Below are positions 8,054 through 15,048 of a stretch of 64,000 bases of DNA, piece by piece (positions within the stretch are counted from its first letter, which is position 1; each line of letters starts with the position of its first letter). A program made the translations under genes and the position numbers. The notes below the pieces were generated by a model. The model worked only from the letters and a program-made list of their open reading frames with translations, made no database searches and was not told where the DNA came from. Source of the stretch: JANMDU01 sp031418715. GTDB lineage: Bacteria > Pseudomonadota > Gammaproteobacteria > Burkholderiales > Burkholderiaceae_C. The stretch covers positions 1 to 64,000 of the forward strand of contig JANOJL010000060.1 in NCBI GenBank assembly GCA_031418715.1, read 5' to 3'.

Positions 8054-9020
8054 AACGCCTGTGAAAGCCATCGGCATTGCCGGGCCCACAGCCTCGGGCA
8101 AATCAGCTTTGTCCATGCGGGTTGCAGAGCGGCACCCTTGCGAGATCATCAGCGTGGATTCGGCACTCGTCTATCGAAGCATGGACATCGGCACAGCCAA
8201 GCCTTCGCGCGACGAACTCGCCCAAGTGCCACATCATTTGATCGACATCCTCGATCCCACTCAAAGCTACAGCGCCGCGCAGTTCGTGAAAGACGCTACG
8301 CGATTGATTGCAGAGATCAATGCGCGTGGAAACGTAGCGCTACTGGTCGGCGGCACGATGCTCTATTTCAAAGCGCTGATCGAAGGTTTGGATGAGATGC
8401 CCGCCGCCTCGCCTGCCATCCGCGCTGCGATTGATGAAGAAGCCGCTCGCATCGGCTGGCCCGCCCTGCATGCGCAGCTTGCGCAGGTAGACGCGGTCAC
8501 AGCTGCGCGCCTCTCGCCCAATGATTCGCAGCGCATTCAAAGGGCGCTGGAGGTGTATCGCAGCAGCGGCAAGACCTTGTCTTTTTATCATCAGAATCAG
8601 GTTCTACCCGTTATAGAAATTGCGCCGGTTGCTATTGATTTAATAGCATTTGTTCCCATCATCAGCCTAGAGCCCTCGGAGCGCATCTGGCTGCACACGC
8701 GCATTGCGCAACGCTTTGATCAGATGTTGCAAGCAGGCCTGGTCAACGAAGTGCAGCAATTGAAAGCACGAAGCGATTTGCATTTGAATTTGCCGTCGAT
8801 GCGCTGTGTGGGCTATCGACAAACCTGGGAGATGCTGGATGGCCTGTTTGCCGCGCCCGAGCTGCGCGAGCGAGGCATCATCGCCACGCGCCAACTCGCT
8901 AAGCGGCAAATCACCTGGCAGCGCAGCATGCAGCCGCCTGCGTTTAACAAACACGTCATCGCAGCCGACAGCCCTACCGTGGCTCAGGATGCGTTGAAGT
9001 TGATAGAGTCTTGGTTATGA
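8031..9020 (+). CDS. miaA: tRNA dimethylallyltransferase MiaA
   Basis: Transfers dimethylallyl from DMAPP to N6 of A37 in tRNAs that read codons beginning with U. Visible are the P-loop GPTASGKS (about residues 18-25), DSALVYRSMDIGTAKPS (normally DSxQVYR) and GGTMLYFKAL. The length, 329 residues, is normal. The ATG at 8031 overlaps the upstream MFS gene by 23 bases; a GTG at 8061 would remove the overlap. A PRC repeat at 8602-8650 is translated in frame (LPVIEIAPVAIDLIA) between YHQNQ and ISLEPSER, where other MiaA proteins have a short variable linker. It overlaps the downstream ABC gene start by ATGA. Confidence 0.97.
   Translation: MASSAKLETPVKAIGIAGPTASGKSALSMRVAERHPCEIISVDSALVYRSMDIGTAKPSRDELAQVPHHLIDILDPTQSYSAAQFVKDATRLIAEINARGNVALLVGGTMLYFKALIEGLDEMPAASPAIRAAIDEEAARIGWPALHAQLAQVDAVTAARLSPNDSQRIQRALEVYRSSGKTLSFYHQNQVLPVIEIAPVAIDLIAFVPIISLEPSERIWLHTRIAQRFDQMLQAGLVNEVQQLKARSDLHLNLPSMRCVGYRQTWEMLDGLFAAPELRERGIIATRQLAKRQITWQRSMQPPAFNKHVIAADSPTVAQDALKLIESWL
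8602..8650 (+). repeat. PRC palindromic repeat inside miaA
   Basis: Among the best-preserved copies: TTCTACCCGTTATAGAA, TTGCGC, TTGCTATTGATTTAATAGCA. It is in frame in miaA with the same phase as the copies in mutL, the ABC permease, rsmH and waaA. Confidence 0.85.
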
Positions 9021-9712
9021 ATTTCCCGCCAATCGTTGATGTGCAGAATCTGAGTAAGCGCTACGTTGAGGCAGCTGTATTCAGCAACGTCAGTTTGCAA
9101 GTGCAAGCAGGCGAGTTCATCGCCATCGTCGGCGATTCGGGTGTGGGCAAATCTACCTTACTCAATTGCATGGCTGGCTTGGATCGTTGGGATGCGGGCT
9201 CGCTCAGCGTGCAAGGCACGGATTTGGGCACGTTGAACGACGAACAGCTAGCTATCTGGCGGCGCAAATCCGTGGGTTTCGTCTTCCAAGCGTTTCATGT
9301 GCTCCCGCATTTAGACGTCGCACAAAACATTGGCCTGCCTTTGCTCCTGCTCGGGGAAAAGCCCGCGCAGATCGCGCCGCGCGTGAATCAAATGCTGCAA
9401 GCTGTTGGCTTAGATAAGTTAGGAACACGCCTGCCCCAGCAACTATCTGGCGGGCAGCTCCAGCGCGTAGCCATTGCTCGCGCCTTGGTGCATCGCCCAG
9501 CTTTGGTCTTAGCAGATGAACCCACCGGTAATCTCGACCCGAGCACAGCAGAGCGCGTGATGGATGTGTTGATCGCGCAAACGCGAGAAAGCGGCGCAGC
9601 TCTCATTTTGGTGACGCATTCGCAAGTGGCCGCAGCTCGCGCAGATCGCGTGTTGCATCTCACTGCGCAGGGTATCGCTCAAGACCTTGAACGTAGTACG
9701 CAACATGCTTAG
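9017..9712 (+). CDS. ABC transporter ATP-binding protein, LolD/MacB-like
   Basis: Cytoplasmic ATPase of an exporter of the LolCDE/MacB/FtsEX type. It shows Walker A GDSGVGKST (about residues 39-47), the signature LSGGQLQRVAIARAL and Walker B ALVLADEPTGNLDPS followed by the switch His in LVTHS. The ATG at 9017 is preferred to the in-frame TTG at 9011 because it forms an ATGA overlap with the miaA stop. The 3' end overlaps the permease start by eight bases. With the permease and the CrtC/AttH-like gene it forms an operon of the AttEFGH type. Confidence 0.92.
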   Translation: MNFPPIVDVQNLSKRYVEAAVFSNVSLQVQAGEFIAIVGDSGVGKSTLLNCMAGLDRWDAGSLSVQGTDLGTLNDEQLAIWRRKSVGFVFQAFHVLPHLDVAQNIGLPLLLLGEKPAQIAPRVNQMLQAVGLDKLGTRLPQQLSGGQLQRVAIARALVHRPALVLADEPTGNLDPSTAERVMDVLIAQTRESGAALILVTHSQVAAARADRVLHLTAQGIAQDLERSTQHA

Positions 9713-12260
9713 ATTTCTGCGCTATTTATCTTGGCCGGAGTTACGTCATCATCCTTGGCGCTATTTGGCGGCTTTGGCGAGTATGGTGCTGGGGGTGGCG
9801 CTGGCGTTTTCTGTGCATTTGATCAATGCGAGTGCCTTGAGCGAATTTTCGTCAGCGCTGCAATCGGTGCAAGGCAAACCGGATGTGACTTTGCGAGGCG
9901 CAGGTGTGCTCGATGAGCGGGTGTATGAGCAAATAGCTGCGCAAGAGGCGGTTGCGCTGGCGAGCCCGGTGTTGGAGTTATCGACTTACGCGCTGAATGC
10001 GCAGGGTAAAAAAGTGAGCTTGCGAGTGGTGGGCGTGGATGCCTTGCTGGTGATGCAGGTGGCGGCTGATTTGATGCCGCGACCTCAGATTAGCGCTGAG
10101 CGGTTTGTATTGTTTGCGCCAAAGCAGGCTTTTTTGAATGCAGCGGCGCGGCAGGCACTGGGTGATAACGCGCTGCGCGTGGTGGTGGGCAATGAGATCA
10201 AGACTTTGGATCATGCAGGCAGCGTGGCCACGCTTGGCTCGCCGCTGATCGTGATGGATTTGGGGGCGATGCAAGATGCGTTTGGTTTGCAGGGGCAGCT
10301 GTCGCGGATTGATCTGAGATTGGCAAACGGCGCTTCAAAAGATGCATTGAAGCTGCCAGAAGGCGTGTCACTCGCGCAGCCCGATGATGCTAATGAGCGC
10401 ACCGATCAGCTCTCACGCGCATATCGGGTGAACATGACCGTGCTGGCGCTGGTGGCGCTGTTTACAGGGGCATTTTTGGTGTATTCAGTGCTCACATTGG
10501 CGGTGGCTAAACGCGGGCAGCAATTGGCTTTGCTTGGGGTGTTGGGTTTGACGGCAACGCAAAGGCTGCGGCTGGTTTTGCTAGAGGCTAGCTTGCTTGG
10601 ATTGATGGGCTCGGCGCTGGGTATTGCTTTGGGTGCAGCTTTAGCAGCATTTGGTTTGAAAGCGCTAGGTGGCGATTTGGGTGGCGGCTATTTTTCTGGC
10701 GCAACGCCTCCTTTGCAATGGAGCTTGACCGCAGCACTCGCGTATGGCGCACTGGGTTGGCTGGCAGCGCTCGCGGGCGCGTGGTGGCCTGCTCGCGCAG
10801 CGCAGCAATTGCCTTTGGCGCAGACGCTCAAAGGTTTAGGCAGCGTGAACACGGTGGAAAGCAAACCTTGGTTTGCTCTTCTTTTGGTAGCGCTTGGCGC
10901 TCTTCTTTCTTGGGCTCCACCACTGTTTGGCATGCCGATTGCGGCCTACATTGCCGTGGGTTTACTGCTGGTAGGCGGCATGGGTTTGCTGCCTTGGGGC
11001 GTGAGCTTGCTGTATGACAGGCTCTCGCCCATCGTTGCCGCGCATGCTTTGCCGATGCTCGCGGTGGAGCGGGCGCGGCGCATGCGCGAGGTGGCGGTGG
11101 TGGCGGTGAGCGGCGTGGTGGCTGCACTGAGCTTGGGTGTGGCGCTCACGGTGATGGTGAGCAGTTTCCGGGTTTCGGTGAGCAGTTGGCTGGACACGAT
11201 GCTGCCTGCGCCGCTGTATGCGCGGCTGACTTCATCGACGCAGACGGCGCAGGGTTTGTATTTTCCGCCTGAGGTGGTCAAGCAGCTGGCGGCTTTGTCC
11301 GATGTGGCGCAGGTGCAAGGTTTGAGACTGAGAAATATCAGTGTCGGCGCGGCACTGCCCGATGTGCAGATGATTGCGCGACCCATCAGTTTGCAAGACG
11401 CTGCGAAGGTGTTGCCATTGGTGGGCGATGTTGCTGCTCCGCCTATAGCGGGCGCGGTGCCTTTGTATGTGAGCGAGGCGATGCTCACGCTACACGGTGC
11501 CCAGTTGGGACAAATTTATGAAAGAAAATGGCTTCTACCTGTTATAGAACCTGCACAAAATGCTACTGATTTAATAGCAACTAATAAACCAACTGTTTTC
11601 TACGTAGCGGGTGTTTGGCGTGATTACGTGCGTCAGTTTGGCTCCATCGTGATTGATCATGCGCAGTATGTGAAGCTCTCAGGCGATGAGCGTATCAACG
11701 ATTTAGCAGTATGGCCAAAGCCTGGCGCTGATACGGCCACGTTACAAACGCAGATTCGCCAACTCTTCAGCAGCGATGCAGCTTTGGCAGGCTTGGTGGA
11801 GTTTGCCAGCAGCGGTGAAATTCGCAAGATTTCGCTCAAAATGTTTGATCGCAGCTTTGCCGTGACGTATTGGCTGCAAGCGGTGGCGATTGCGATTGGC
11901 TTGTTTGGTATTGCCACGAGTTTTTCGGCGCAGGTGCTGGCGCGACGCAAAGAGTTTGGCCTACTCGCGCATCTCGGGCTCACGCGAGCGCAGATTCTTC
12001 GCGTGGTGGCGCTAGAGGGAGCAGCGTGGACGGCGATCGGCGCACTCGCAGGCTGCGTGCTCGGCCTGCTCGTCTCGCTCGTGCTGATTCATGTGGTGAA
12101 CCCGCAGAGTTTCCATTGGACGATGGACATGAGTATTCCTTGGGCACGTTTGGCTGCGCTCTGCTTGGCCGTGATGATCGCAGGCACGTTCACCGCCTGG
12201 CTGGCGGGTCGCGCAGCGGCTTCGCGCGATGCGGTGTTGGCGGTGAAGGAGGATTGGTGA
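9705..12260 (+). CDS. ABC transporter permease, FtsX/MacB family
   Basis: An inner-membrane permease of about 851 residues with two FtsX-type domains. It has an N-terminal anchor, a large periplasmic domain, a three-helix group around residues 245-370, central membrane segments around 395-500, a second periplasmic domain and the final three-helix FtsX group. The ATG at 9705 (ATGCTTAG overlap with the ATPase gene) is preferred to a TTG at 9687. The ATPase upstream and the CrtC/AttH-like protein downstream suggest export or membrane extraction of a hydrophobic compound or lipoprotein; that role is inferred. A PRC repeat (11530-11580) encodes LLPVIEPAQNATDLIA in the second periplasmic domain just before the conserved VAGVWRDY. 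Confidence 0.9.
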   Translation: MLRFLRYLSWPELRHHPWRYLAALASMVLGVALAFSVHLINASALSEFSSALQSVQGKPDVTLRGAGVLDERVYEQIAAQEAVALASPVLELSTYALNAQGKKVSLRVVGVDALLVMQVAADLMPRPQISAERFVLFAPKQAFLNAAARQALGDNALRVVVGNEIKTLDHAGSVATLGSPLIVMDLGAMQDAFGLQGQLSRIDLRLANGASKDALKLPEGVSLAQPDDANERTDQLSRAYRVNMTVLALVALFTGAFLVYSVLTLAVAKRGQQLALLGVLGLTATQRLRLVLLEASLLGLMGSALGIALGAALAAFGLKALGGDLGGGYFSGATPPLQWSLTAALAYGALGWLAALAGAWWPARAAQQLPLAQTLKGLGSVNTVESKPWFALLLVALGALLSWAPPLFGMPIAAYIAVGLLLVGGMGLLPWGVSLLYDRLSPIVAAHALPMLAVERARRMREVAVVAVSGVVAALSLGVALTVMVSSFRVSVSSWLDTMLPAPLYARLTSSTQTAQGLYFPPEVVKQLAALSDVAQVQGLRLRNISVGAALPDVQMIARPISLQDAAKVLPLVGDVAAPPIAGAVPLYVSEAMLTLHGAQLGQIYERKWLLPVIEPAQNATDLIATNKPTVFYVAGVWRDYVRQFGSIVIDHAQYVKLSGDERINDLAVWPKPGADTATLQTQIRQLFSSDAALAGLVEFASSGEIRKISLKMFDRSFAVTYWLQAVAIAIGLFGIATSFSAQVLARRKEFGLLAHLGLTRAQILRVVALEGAAWTAIGALAGCVLGLLVSLVLIHVVNPQSFHWTMDMSIPWARLAALCLAVMIAGTFTAWLAGRAAASRDAVLAVKEDW
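11530..11580 (+). repeat. PRC palindromic repeat inside the ABC permease
   Basis: Reads GGCTTCTACCTGTTATAGAA, CCTGCACAAAA, TGCTACTGATTTAATAGCA. It is translated in the same frame as the mutL and miaA copies. Confidence 0.85.
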
Positions 12261-13333
12261 TGTTGCGCCGCGCTGCACTTCTGACACCCGCCTTGCTCGC
12301 TTGGCGCGAAGCTCTCGCGCTCCCTGCCAAAGCTCTTGCCTTCCCACGTGATCACGGCGTACACCCGGCCCTGCGCACCGAGTGGTGGTATCTCACCGGC
12401 TATGCCGATGCGGGCACAGCCGCGAAGCCTCGCCTGATTGGTTTTCAAATCACGTTTTTCAGATCGCGGATCGACGCAGCGCAAACTCTGCAATCACGCT
12501 TTGCCGCCAAGCAATTGCTCTTCGCCCATGCTGCTTTCACAGACATCAACGCACAAGAACATTCGCACGACCAACGCATCGCCCGAACAGGCTTTGGTAT
12601 CGCGCAAGCCAGCGAAGCCACCACCGATGTGAAGCTGCGAGATTGGACGTTAAAACGCAACGCAGATGGCAGCTACACCAGCCGCATCCCCGCCCGAGAC
12701 TTTGTCCTCGATCTGACATTCACACCCACGCAACCACTACTGCTCCAAGGCCAGCAAGGTCTGTCGCGCAAAGGGCCACAAGAAAAGCAAGCCAGCTATT
12801 ACTACAGTCAACCGCAACTGCGCGCTGACGGCAGCATCACGCAAGCAGGCAAGATACGCCCAATCACCCAAGGCACAGCCTGGCTCGATCACGAATGGAG
12901 CAACGAGGTCCTCCATCCCGAAGCCGTGGGCTGGGATTGGATCGGCATGAACTTGTTGGACGGCAGCAGTCTCACAGCATTTCAACTTCGCCGTGCAGAT
13001 GGCTCGGCTTTGTGGACGGGAGGAAGTTTTCGCTCCTCGAGCTTCACCACCATCTTTTCACCCAGTGATCTGCGTTTCAAAGCAAGCACAGCATCAGAAG
13101 CAATATGGCAAAGCCCCAGCAGCGGCGGGCGCTACCCGATGCAATGGAGTATTTCCACCTCGCGCGGCAATTTCACAGTTCGTTCTTTGATGAATTCACA
13201 AGAACTAGACAGCCGAAGTTCCACAGCCACCGTGTATTGGGAAGGTCTCGCAGATCTGCTGGACGAGCAAGGTGTCGTCGTCGGGCGTGGTTATTTGGAG
13301 ATGACGGGGTATGCTGGAAAGCTATCAATTTGA
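12260..13333 (+). CDS. CrtC/AttH-like lipocalin-fold protein (carotenoid 1,2-hydratase family)
   Basis: A 357-residue member of the family containing hydroxyneurosporene synthase CrtC and AttH, a paired lipocalin-like fold that binds hydrophobic ligands. Family marks are HPALRTEWWYLTGY (about residues 34-47), WLDHEWSNE and GWDWIGMNLLDGS. The ATG at 12260 overlaps the permease stop (ATGA), and the preceding open frame is a shadow of the permease. The first residues look like a Tat- or Sec-like leader (MLRRAALLTPALLAWREALAL). No carotenoid genes are near, so a lipocalin role tied to the ABC exporter is more likely than carotenoid hydration. Its last residues and stop (KLSI, TGA at 13331-13333) are supplied by a PRC repeat. 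Confidence 0.85.
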   Translation: MLRRAALLTPALLAWREALALPAKALAFPRDHGVHPALRTEWWYLTGYADAGTAAKPRLIGFQITFFRSRIDAAQTLQSRFAAKQLLFAHAAFTDINAQEHSHDQRIARTGFGIAQASEATTDVKLRDWTLKRNADGSYTSRIPARDFVLDLTFTPTQPLLLQGQQGLSRKGPQEKQASYYYSQPQLRADGSITQAGKIRPITQGTAWLDHEWSNEVLHPEAVGWDWIGMNLLDGSSLTAFQLRRADGSALWTGGSFRSSSFTTIFSPSDLRFKASTASEAIWQSPSSGGRYPMQWSISTSRGNFTVRSLMNSQELDSRSSTATVYWEGLADLLDEQGVVVGRGYLEMTGYAGKLSI

Positions 13334-13366
13334 TAGCTATTTTCGTCCATTCTATATAGGCAAAGG
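13321..13366 (-). repeat. PRC palindromic repeat forming the 3' end of the CrtC/AttH-like gene
   Basis: On the plus strand it reads GCTATCAATTTGATAGC, then TATTTTCGTCCATTC, then TATATAGG. The stop codon of the upstream gene lies within the perfect palindrome. The palindrome could also act as a hairpin between the two convergent genes. Confidence 0.75.
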
Positions 13367-13419
13367 CGGATTTCTTAGGCCAAGTACGCCAACAAAACAG
13401 AAACCGACAACACCAAAAA

Positions 13420-14154
13420 TCAAGGCAACTCCGCGTCACTCATCCGCGCCACAATCGTCTGCGCCCGCGATGAAAGATACCCAGAATTCGGTACTTTCTC
13501 AAAAAACTTAGGCCGTGGCAACATCACCGCCAGCCGCGCCGCCTCATGCGCAGACACACGCGCAGCGCTCTTTCGGTAGTAATGTTGCGCTGCAGCTTCT
13601 ACGCCAAAGACACCCGTACCCAGCTCCACCGAATTGAGATAAATCTCCAAAATCCGCACTTTTGGTAAAAACGCCTCCAAAGCGAAGGTGATCACAAACT
13701 CTTGCCCCTTACGTAAAAAAGTGCGCTCGCCTGAGAAAAACAAATTCTTCGCCAGTTGCTGCGTGATCGTCGAGCCGCCCACCACTTTTGGCGCGATGAC
13801 CTTTCCTGTGCGATTGCTGCGCCGCTCAGCTATTTGTTCAGCGCGCGTGTTGCGCTGCCAAGCCTTTTCAATCGCTTCCCACTCAACGCCGTCGTGATAC
13901 GCAAAATCACCATCTTCGCTTGCAATCACAGCGCGCTTTAAGTTATCTGAGATTTGGTCGTAAGGCAGCCATTGCTGCTTCCAGACGAAAGCCTTCTGAG
14001 AATTGCTCGCCAATTGCCATATTTCTGAGCGTTCAAACGCTGTGGACTGCGGATCAATCCAACGCATGCTCACCACGCGCAAAACGAAAAACAATTGCAG
14101 CGCCAAAAGCGCCACGAATACAAGAGCCAACCAGCGCCAGAGAATACGCATCAT
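13420..14154 (-). CDS. mtgA: Monofunctional biosynthetic peptidoglycan transglycosylase MtgA
   Basis: A glycosyltransferase family 51 enzyme that polymerises lipid II into glycan strands at the inner membrane. The N-terminus is a membrane anchor (ALVFVALLALQLFFVLRVV). Catalytic-domain motifs are ASEDGDFAYHDGVEW (catalytic Glu in ASED, about residue 79), GGSTITQQLAKNLFFSGERTFLRKGQE and ILEIYLNSVELGTGVFGVEAAA. The length, 244 residues, is normal for MtgA, and no transpeptidase domain follows. It starts three bases after the TonB-like gene ends, so the two are probably co-transcribed. Confidence 0.96.
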   Translation of the reverse strand: MMRILWRWLALVFVALLALQLFFVLRVVSMRWIDPQSTAFERSEIWQLASNSQKAFVWKQQWLPYDQISDNLKRAVIASEDGDFAYHDGVEWEAIEKAWQRNTRAEQIAERRSNRTGKVIAPKVVGGSTITQQLAKNLFFSGERTFLRKGQEFVITFALEAFLPKVRILEIYLNSVELGTGVFGVEAAAQHYYRKSAARVSAHEAARLAVMLPRPKFFEKVPNSGYLSSRAQTIVARMSDAELP

Positions 14155-14157
14155 GGT

Positions 14158-15015
14158 TTAGCGAGCGGTAAGATTGGTTTCCAGCGTCTCGTCGCGCGTG
14201 AATTTGAAGCGCGAAACGACAACGATCTGATCTGCGCGACGGCGCATTTCATCGGAAAATTTACCAAATGGGCCTGCACCCTTGGCAATGGTTTGCGCTC
14301 TGCGATCCAGCGCGGTGATGCCGGAGGTTTCAATCACTTCGGTATCGAGCACGCGGCCATCAAAGTTAACAGTGACGATCATGGTGAGCTCTCCATAAAG
14401 CTTGTTGCCTGCGGCTTCGGGGAAATTTTGGGTGCCACGGTCTTCGATTTTTCGGCGCAAACCGTCGTAGTAAATCGCATACACCTCTTCGCGGGTGGCG
14501 GGGCTGATGTAGCGTTTTTTCGGGCGTGCATTTTGCTCGTTGATACGTTTTTCAATCTCAGCCAGAAGCTGCAATAATTGCTTTCGACGCTGTTCTTGCG
14601 CAAGAGCTTCGGCAGTTTGTGAAGAAACTTTTGGATCGGGTGGTGGCAACGCTGCCAACTGGCTTCGAATGGTGGAAAGCATCAGCATTTGCTGCTCTTG
14701 CAAAGCATCAAGCTTTCGCTGCATGTCCTCGTTGGCATCGCCCATCGTGGTCAGCGAAGACAATGGCAGCGGCGTGGTGGCGCGGCCAGCCTCCAGATCG
14801 CCGCCTCCGGCAAGAGAGGCCTGCGCAATCGCTTTGGCCATATCGGGCTTCTCATTGGATTTGGCGTTGACCAAAATCACTTCCAACGGCGTGTCTTGAA
14901 ACACCCGGTTGAAGCGCTCGGGATCGACAAAACGCACAGTGAGCAAGCCTGCATGGACGATCAACGAGATCGTCAAAGCGATGCCAAGTGTGCTCATGTC
15001 GCGGAAGAATTTCAT
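14158..15015 (-). CDS. TonB C-terminal domain protein
   Basis: A 285-residue energy-transducer-like protein. One N-terminal membrane helix (LGIALTISLIVHAGLLTV, about residues 10-27) follows a short cytoplasmic tail. A glutamine-rich probable coiled coil spans about residues 95-165. The C-terminal domain (YYDGLRRKIEDRGTQNFPEA, GELTMIVTVNFDGRVLDTEVIETSG) matches the TonB/TolA type. No ExbB, ExbD or receptor genes lie nearby. It sits between the RNase II family gene and mtgA. A MetSer start six codons downstream is also possible. Confidence 0.85.
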   Translation of the reverse strand: MKFFRDMSTLGIALTISLIVHAGLLTVRFVDPERFNRVFQDTPLEVILVNAKSNEKPDMAKAIAQASLAGGGDLEAGRATTPLPLSSLTTMGDANEDMQRKLDALQEQQMLMLSTIRSQLAALPPPDPKVSSQTAEALAQEQRRKQLLQLLAEIEKRINEQNARPKKRYISPATREEVYAIYYDGLRRKIEDRGTQNFPEAAGNKLYGELTMIVTVNFDGRVLDTEVIETSGITALDRRAQTIAKGAGPFGKFSDEMRRRADQIVVVSRFKFTRDETLETNLTAR

Positions 15016-15048
15016 GTCACTACATTATCTATAGCAATCGATTTCAGT

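Noticed and set aside
11870..12259. N-terminal extension of the CrtC/AttH-like frame by 130 codons
   Set aside because: The extension lies wholly within the permease gene in another frame; the ATG at 12260 forms a normal overlap and starts a plausible leader.
13420..14154. MtgA as the N-terminal part of a bifunctional penicillin-binding protein
   Set aside because: The frame ends after the glycosyltransferase domain, and the next gene upstream is the TonB-like protein.
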